A DNA stretch of 64,000 bases from Sphingomonas sp. 35-24ZXX (GTDB lineage: Bacteria; Pseudomonadota; Alphaproteobacteria; Sphingomonadales; Sphingomonadaceae). Where the stretch lies: positions 62,001 to 126,000 of the forward strand of contig NZ_JROG01000007.1 of the NCBI RefSeq assembly GCF_000786215.1, given 5' to 3'. Below the pieces are notes generated by a model. The model saw only the letters and a list, made by a program, of their open reading frames with translations, did no database searches and had not been told where the DNA came from. The translations under genes and the position numbers were made by a program. Shown piece by piece: positions 59,402 through 64,000 of this stretch. How positions within the stretch are numbered: the first letter of the stretch is position 1; each line of letters opens with the position of its first letter.

Positions 59402-60532
59402 ATGCTGAAATTTTCGATGGGGATGGCGCTCGCCAGCCTTGTGCTGGTTGCTGGATGCGGGTCTCCCGAAGCGGGCAAGGAGACGCAGCAGGCAGCGATC
59501 CCCGATGCACGCCCCGATGCGGTGAACGACCGCTTCGCCCGACTGGCATTGACCTGTGTCCACAAGGAATATCCCAACAAGATTTCGCATGTGCTGAACG
59601 GCGCTGCCGACGCGCGGACCCCGGCCGAGCTGACCCCGGCATTCTATGGCTGTTTCGACTGGCACAGCTCGGTGCACGGTCACTGGCTGCTGGTCCGCAT
59701 CCTCAAGACCGATACACAATCGCCGATGAAGCCTGCGATCCTCGCTGCGCTCGATCGCAGCTTCACGGCCGAGAATATCGCTGCGGAGCTGAAATATATC
59801 GAAGGCGAAGGTCGCAAGGGGTTCGAGCGACCCTATGGCACCGCATGGCTGCTGCAGCTGGTGGCCGAGCTCGACGAGAGCGACGATCCCAAGCTGAAGG
59901 CCTGGCGCGAGACACTCCGCCCGCTGGAGGACAAGATCGTGGCCGAAACCCAGGCCTGGCTGCCCAAGCTGGCCTATCCGATCCGGCTGGGAACGCACAA
60001 CCAGAGCGCCTTCGCCTTTGGCCTGATGATCGACTACGCCCGGCAGACGGGCAATGCCGCATTCGAAAAGCAGCTCGCCGACAAGGCGCTCGAATTCCAC
60101 CGCGCCGATGTGAACTGTCCGTTGGCGTATGAGCCTTCGGGCGAGGATTTTCTGTCCCCCTGCCTGATGGAGGCCGATCTGATGCGGCGAGTGATGCCGC
60201 AGGCCGAGTATGCGGCGTGGCTGGGCCGGTTCCTGCCGCAGATACCAGCCGATGGGTCGACCGACTGGCTGACGCCCGGCGAAGTGCGTGACCCCACCGA
60301 TGGCAAGCTGGTGCATCTCGATGGCGTCAACCTGTCGCGCGCCTGGGCGATGGAAGGCATCGCCAGCGCGCTGCCCGAAGGCGATGCGCGGATTGTGGCG
60401 CTGCAGGCCACCGCCAAGGCACACGCAACGAGTGGTCTCGCCGCGGTCAGCGACAAGAACTACGAAGGCAGCCACTGGCTGGGCAGCTTTGCGACCTATC
60501 TCACGACGAAGCGCGGGATCGCGGGCTGCTGA
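59402..60532 (+). CDS. DUF2891 family lipoprotein
   Basis: The 376-residue protein has a lipoprotein signal with V-A-G-C near residue 19. It matches DUF2891: A-L-T-C-V-H-K-E-Y-P-N-K near the start, G-C-F-D-W-H-S-S-V-H-G-H-W near residue 80, Y-G-T-A-W-L-L-Q-L, and G-T-H-N-Q-S-A-F in the central helical repeats. The fold resembles six-hairpin glycosidases, but no substrate is known. It is divergent from the Anbu operon. Confidence 0.85.
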   Translation: MLKFSMGMALASLVLVAGCGSPEAGKETQQAAIPDARPDAVNDRFARLALTCVHKEYPNKISHVLNGAADARTPAELTPAFYGCFDWHSSVHGHWLLVRILKTDTQSPMKPAILAALDRSFTAENIAAELKYIEGEGRKGFERPYGTAWLLQLVAELDESDDPKLKAWRETLRPLEDKIVAETQAWLPKLAYPIRLGTHNQSAFAFGLMIDYARQTGNAAFEKQLADKALEFHRADVNCPLAYEPSGEDFLSPCLMEADLMRRVMPQAEYAAWLGRFLPQIPADGSTDWLTPGEVRDPTDGKLVHLDGVNLSRAWAMEGIASALPEGDARIVALQATAKAHATSGLAAVSDKNYEGSHWLGSFATYLTTKRGIAGC

Positions 60533-60553
60533 CCTTGCGCGCGGTGCCCCGGC

Positions 60554-60730
60554 TCAGCTGTTGTCTTCGATCGGGGCTTCGGGGCCGTTCTTCTTGATCG
60601 ATTCGATCGCGTTCTTCGCCGACGCCTTGCTGGCATAGCCTTCGGTGGTGAACATCACTTCCGAATTGTACTTGAACCGCACCCGGAACTCGCCGGCCTT
60701 GTCCTTGGTGATCTCAAAGCTGTGCGCCAT
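60554..60730 (-). CDS. YegP/DUF1508 small protein
   Basis: This 58-residue protein has one DUF1508 repeat: F-E-I-T-K-D-K-A-G-E-F-R-V-R-F-K-Y-N-S-E, then G-Y-A-S-K-A-S-A-K-N-A-I-E-S-I-K-K-N-G. Such proteins fold as a small alpha/beta unit with unknown function; many have two repeats, this one has one. GAGGGAG lies 8 bases ahead of the ATG at 60730. Confidence 0.85.
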   Translation of the reverse strand: MAHSFEITKDKAGEFRVRFKYNSEVMFTTEGYASKASAKNAIESIKKNGPEAPIEDNS

Positions 60731-60792
60731 CGACTCGTCTCCCTCAAACCGGGGCCGATGGTAATCAACTCGGGCCAGCGCTGCCAGCGCGT

Positions 60793-61905
60793 TCAGCCGA
60801 ACCTTGCCGGATTATACATTTGCGCGTCGATGCCCGCGATCATCGCATCGGGCGTGAGGCCAAGCAGGATCGCAGCGCCCAATCGCGCGGCGGCAGGCGC
60901 GGTCTGGATACCGAAGCCGCCCTGGCCTGCGAACCAGAAGAAGCCCGGCGCATCGGCCGCAAACCCGATCAGCGGCAGCCTGTCGGGCGCGAAGCTGCGC
61001 TGCCCCGCCCAGCGATGCTCGACCGCCTCGATCTTCCAGTCGACCACTTGCCCGAACCGGTCGATCGCCAGCGCCATGTCAAGCTCGTCGGGTGCGGTGT
61101 CGGCGGGGTCCTCGGGCGTCTCGTCATGCGGGCTCAGCCATAGCCGGCCCGCCTCGGGCTTGAAATAATAGTCGCCCTTGATGCCAAGGGTCAGCGGCAG
61201 ATCGGGCGATGCCGCAGGTGTGGTGCGCAGCTGCAGCACGGTCCGGCGGTAGGGTTGCACCCCCAGAGGCCGCACGCCCGCGCGCTCGGCAACCGGGTCG
61301 GCCCAGGCGCCTGCGGCATCGACCAGCCAGGTCGCGCTGACCTGATTGCCACCCAGCGTGATCGTCCACTGCCCACCTGCATAAGCCGCCTGCTCCAGCG
61401 GCGAACGCAAGGCGATCGATGCGCCGGCCCGCCGCGCGACCGACAGAAAGGCCTGGTGCAGACCGCCGACATCGATGTCCTGACAGTCGGGCTCGTAGAT
61501 CGCGGCCTGGATATCGCTCGCCAGTCCCGGCAGCAGCGCATCGAGCCGTTCGCGCGACCAGCGCTCCATCTGCACGCCGGACCCCGCGAAATCCGCCTCG
61601 AATGCATCGAGCAGATGCTCCTCGCCGGTTCGCGCAAGGGTCAGTGCGCCGCGCGGGGCCAGGAAGCTGCGGTCGCCATAGCCCGGTGGCGGCGAGTGTA
61701 GCCAGGGCCCCGACGCGGTGGTCAAGGGCTGGACCTTGGGTCCGCCATAGCTTTCCGCCCAGAATGCAGCGGACCGCCCCGTCGAATGATAGCCGGGCCG
61801 GTCCTCGGCCTCGGCCACCAGGACCCGGCAGTGCGGTGCGATCTCTGCCGCAAGGCTGGCCCCGGCGATCCCGGCGCCGACGATGACGACGTCATAATCC
61901 GGCAT
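60793..61905 (-). CDS. FAD-dependent oxidoreductase, DadA-like
   Basis: The 370-residue protein begins with the dinucleotide-binding V-V-I-V-G-A-G-I-A-G, followed by a DadA/glycine-oxidase-type D-amino-acid-oxidase fold with W-L-V-D-A-A-G-A-W-A and an active-site ending G-Q-G-G-F-G-I-Q-T. It likely oxidises an amine or D-amino acid in the cytoplasm. Its ATG overlaps the preceding hydrolase stop (TGATG). Confidence 0.85.
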   Translation of the reverse strand: MPDYDVVIVGAGIAGASLAAEIAPHCRVLVAEAEDRPGYHSTGRSAAFWAESYGGPKVQPLTTASGPWLHSPPPGYGDRSFLAPRGALTLARTGEEHLLDAFEADFAGSGVQMERWSRERLDALLPGLASDIQAAIYEPDCQDIDVGGLHQAFLSVARRAGASIALRSPLEQAAYAGGQWTITLGGNQVSATWLVDAAGAWADPVAERAGVRPLGVQPYRRTVLQLRTTPAASPDLPLTLGIKGDYYFKPEAGRLWLSPHDETPEDPADTAPDELDMALAIDRFGQVVDWKIEAVEHRWAGQRSFAPDRLPLIGFAADAPGFFWFAGQGGFGIQTAPAAARLGAAILLGLTPDAMIAGIDAQMYNPARFG

Positions 61906-62888
61906 CAGGCTGTGGCCCCGACCCTTTCGGTCACCGCTGCGCTGGCCTTGCGCGCCAGAAAATCGTCGATGGTCTGCAGCACGCGGTCACGGATCGGATC
62001 GACCTCGCGCAACACCTCGTGCCGCGCCTCGCGTCCGAAGGCGAGCAGTTCGGCCCCGGGGATGCGTGCCGCCGCAGCGAGAGTCGCCTTGTTGTCGACC
62101 AGCTGGTCGGCGCTGGTGCCGATCAGCAGCATCGGCACGCGCACCTTCTCCCATTGGCCGGGCGCGTTGAGCCGGATATTCGATTCATACGCGCGCTCGA
62201 CCCAGTGCCAGCTGGCCGGACCCATCACGACCTCGGGGCGCTGGGCCCACCATGCCAGCTCATCCTGATAGCGATCGTTATCATGCGTCAGCAGCGTCTG
62301 ACGGATGGCGAGCGGTGAGGCCGGCTTTTCGCTGACCTTCCATGCCGGGCGCTCGGGATTGCCCAGCCCGCGCATGACGCGCGTGACCATGTGACCAAAC
62401 GACATCGGCAGCCCCAGCCCCTTGAGGCCCAGCATCGGCGCGCTGAGCACCGCCGCATCGGGCGCGATGCGCTGTTCCTGGATGGCGCGAGCGACCAGAT
62501 GTCCGCCCATCGAGTGACCGACCATCACATGGGGGCCAGGATGCGATGCCGCCCATTCTGCCCAGAAACCGGCAATATCCTCGATCCACTGTGCGAAATC
62601 CTGGATATGGCCGACATATTGGTGGTCGGTCATGCGGCCGCTGCCGCCCTGCCCGCGCCAGTCCGCTGAGGTGACGTTCCAGCCTAGAGCCTGCCAGTGG
62701 GCCAGTGTCTCGAGATATTTTTCGTAAATGTCGCCGCGCCCGGGCATGAACAGGATCGACCCGCGCGCCGCCCCGTCGGCCATCCAGTCGATGCGGCGCA
62801 GCGCCCAGCCATCGGGTGCAGTCCAGCGGCTTTCGACCGCGCCCGCCGGAATGGCGCGCCGATCAATGGTTACTTTTTGGTAAGTCAT
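61905..62888 (-). CDS. alpha/beta hydrolase (monoacylglycerol lipase/lysophospholipase type)
   Basis: The 327-residue protein has the nucleophile elbow G-H-S-M-G-G, the oxyanion region F-M-P-G-R-G-D-I-Y, D-W-R-G-Q-G-G-S-G-R, an acid in G-T-S-A-D-Q and the catalytic His in A-R-H-E-V-L. This fits the PldB/monoacylglycerol-lipase group (serine aminopeptidase S33 domain). No signal is seen. The ATG at 62888 is used; the longer frame is a shadow of the divergent prepilin peptidase gene. Confidence 0.88.
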   Translation of the reverse strand: MTYQKVTIDRRAIPAGAVESRWTAPDGWALRRIDWMADGAARGSILFMPGRGDIYEKYLETLAHWQALGWNVTSADWRGQGGSGRMTDHQYVGHIQDFAQWIEDIAGFWAEWAASHPGPHVMVGHSMGGHLVARAIQEQRIAPDAAVLSAPMLGLKGLGLPMSFGHMVTRVMRGLGNPERPAWKVSEKPASPLAIRQTLLTHDNDRYQDELAWWAQRPEVVMGPASWHWVERAYESNIRLNAPGQWEKVRVPMLLIGTSADQLVDNKATLAAAARIPGAELLAFGREARHEVLREVDPIRDRVLQTIDDFLARKASAAVTERVGATA

Positions 62889-62909
62889 CGCCGCTATACG
62901 CCAATTCCC

Positions 62910-63383
62910 ATGGAAAACGGTCCTCTCGTCTACGGTCTGCTGGCTGCCTTGGCAATCGCGCTGTTGCACGCGGCCTATACCGATATCCTGCGCCGCGAGA
63001 TCGAGGATTGGCTCAACGCCGCCATCGCGCTCAGCGCTCCGCTCTTCTGGTGGGCCTGCGGCCTGTCCGTCTGGCCCGACATGGCGCTGCAGCTGGCGCT
63101 GGGTGCCGGGGTGTTCGTCTTCTTCGCGCTGATGTTCGCGATCGGCGCGATGGGTGGCGGCGATGTGAAGCTGATCGGCGCGATCGCCCTGTGGTTCCCC
63201 TGGATCGAAATGGCCCGGATCACGATCATCATGTCGCTGGTCGGCGCGGCGCTGACCCTGGTGGTGCTGGCGGAGCACCGGATGCGCAAGCGGCCGGGCC
63301 AACCGGAGGTGCCCTACGGCGTTGCCATCGCTTTTGCGGCGCTATGGCCCGTTGGCGAACGGTTTTTTAACCATTTTGCGTGA
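62910..63383 (+). CDS. cpaA: A24 family prepilin peptidase (CpaA-like)
   Basis: The 157-residue polytopic membrane protein has two catalytic aspartates, one in Y-T-D-I-L-R-R-E-I near residue 25 and one in G-G-G-D-V-K-L near residue 85. It lacks the N-terminal methylase domain, as in Cpa/TadV peptidases. It processes Flp-type pilins. The next gene in the same direction is cpaB, so this is the left end of a Cpa/Tad pilus locus. It might also process the gsp pseudopilins (inference). Confidence 0.9.
   Translation: MENGPLVYGLLAALAIALLHAAYTDILRREIEDWLNAAIALSAPLFWWACGLSVWPDMALQLALGAGVFVFFALMFAIGAMGGGDVKLIGAIALWFPWIEMARITIIMSLVGAALTLVVLAEHRMRKRPGQPEVPYGVAIAFAALWPVGERFFNHFA
63367..63374 (+). promoter_or_regulatory. 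TTAACCAT candidate CtrA half-site
   Basis: TTAACCAT lies at the end of cpaA and 51 bases before the cpaB start. CtrA is known to control pilus genes in Caulobacter. A single half-site is weak evidence. Confidence 0.3.
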
Positions 63384-63424
63384 AAAGATCAACATTCTGA
63401 AGGACTTTGGGGGCTGTCAACGCC

Positions 63425-64000
63425 ATGGATAAACGGAAAGTCATCCTGCTGGTAGGAGCGCTCGTGATCGCGCTCTGCACGGCGTTTCTCGCCAGGAGCC
63501 TTTTCACCGGATCGGCAGCGCCCGAGGTGACGGCGGCCCCGCAACAGGCGGTTCCGACCGGTCCGCGGGTGCTGGTGGCCAACCGCTCGCTGCCCGTCGG
63601 CACGATCATCACGCCCGACAGCGTCGCCTTCCAGCCCTGGCCGAGCGAGCTCGTCAGCAACGCCTATTTCATCGAAGCCGAATCCAACGTCGAGTCGCTG
63701 CTGGGCACCGTGGTGCGCAATGCGATCACCGCCGGACAGCCGGTGACGCAGGGCTCGCTGGTCAAGCCCGGCGACCGGGGCTTCCTGGCGGCGGCGCTTG
63801 GCCCTGGCATGCGCGCCGTGACCGTCCCTGTGTCTGCCCGCACCGGCGTGGCAGGCTTTGTGTTTCCGGGTGACCGCGTCGACCTGGTGCTGACCCAGTC
63901 GGTCGGCGGCGACGATGGCCCACCGCTCAACGCCTCTGAAACCATCATCCGCAACCTGCGCGTGCTGGCCACCGACCAGCGTGTGAACGCAGAAAACGCC
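63425..64000 (+). CDS. cpaB: Flp pilus assembly protein CpaB (partial)
   Basis: The reading frame runs from the ATG at 63425 to the end of the window (192 codons). It starts with one membrane segment (residues 7-25), then a SAF-type domain (V-A-N-R-S-L-P-V-G-T-I-I-T-P-D-S-V) and the C-terminal RcpC/CpaB domain (A-V-T-V-P-V-S-A-R-T-G-V-A-G-F-V-F-P-G-D-R-V-D). CpaB is a periplasmic part of the Cpa/Tad pilus, near the secretin CpaC. The right end is cut off by the window edge. Confidence 0.92.
   Translation, partial: MDKRKVILLVGALVIALCTAFLARSLFTGSAAPEVTAAPQQAVPTGPRVLVANRSLPVGTIITPDSVAFQPWPSELVSNAYFIEAESNVESLLGTVVRNAITAGQPVTQGSLVKPGDRGFLAAALGPGMRAVTVPVSARTGVAGFVFPGDRVDLVLTQSVGGDDGPPLNASETIIRNLRVLATDQRVNAENA

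Overview
The window is 64 kb of GC-rich, gene-dense bacterial chromosome. It most likely comes from an alphaproteobacterium of the Sphingomonadaceae type. Supporting genes are MipZ and DivK cell-cycle proteins, DUF3572 and DUF4893 proteins, a HemB with an aspartate-rich metal site, a Cpa/Tad pilus locus, the Anbu peptidase cluster, and the many secreted peptidases and amidohydrolases common in sphingomonads. I saw no rRNA, tRNA, CRISPR array, phage or transposase, so this reads as core chromosome. The genus cannot be fixed from the sequence alone.

Layout. 1-8.6 kb: a Tat-signal protein fragment, a hemerythrin-like protein, a zinc-ribbon protein, an SPFH membrane protein with an Arc-like repressor, a nitroreductase, a POT peptide transporter, a pair of secreted amidohydrolases and an NnrU membrane protein. 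8.7-18.6 kb: an Lhr-type helicase, a retropepsin-like protease, a nuclease, the hemB / gamma-carbonic-anhydrase / PAS cluster, a two-component system and a five-EF-hand protein. 18.9-28.4 kb: an ABC-F ATPase, a thiolase, DivK, a compact five-gene operon (DUF3572, HAD, RidA, GDPD, GNAT), an S9 peptidase and a Sel1 protein. 28.5-36.4 kb: panC and mipZ (divergent), an M20 hydrolase, DUF4893, patatin, zinc metallopeptidase and LldD-type genes.

36.4-50.5 kb is the most interesting block. It holds a type II secretion operon (gspC to gspH only), a TonB-dependent receptor, a large lipoprotein with a Pro-Ala/Pro-Thr linker, a small TPR-like secreted protein and a Tat-exported PhoD phosphatase. Upstream of gspC, of the lipoprotein and of phoD I found the same three-repeat, 11-bp-periodic element, with GTCAC and GTCAT cores exactly 22 bp apart. 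This looks like a PhoB operator and suggests that secretion, outer-membrane uptake and phosphatase are one phosphate-starvation programme.

50.7-59.3 kb: an M13 peptidase, an HPF-type ribosome factor, a PQQ-type sugar dehydrogenase, and a four-gene cluster of Anbu peptidase, transglutaminase, alpha-E protein and circularly permuted ATP-grasp. 59.4-64 kb: a DUF2891 lipoprotein, a YegP/DUF1508 small protein, an FAD oxidoreductase, an alpha/beta hydrolase, and the start of a Cpa/Tad pilus locus (A24 prepilin peptidase, then CpaB running off the end).
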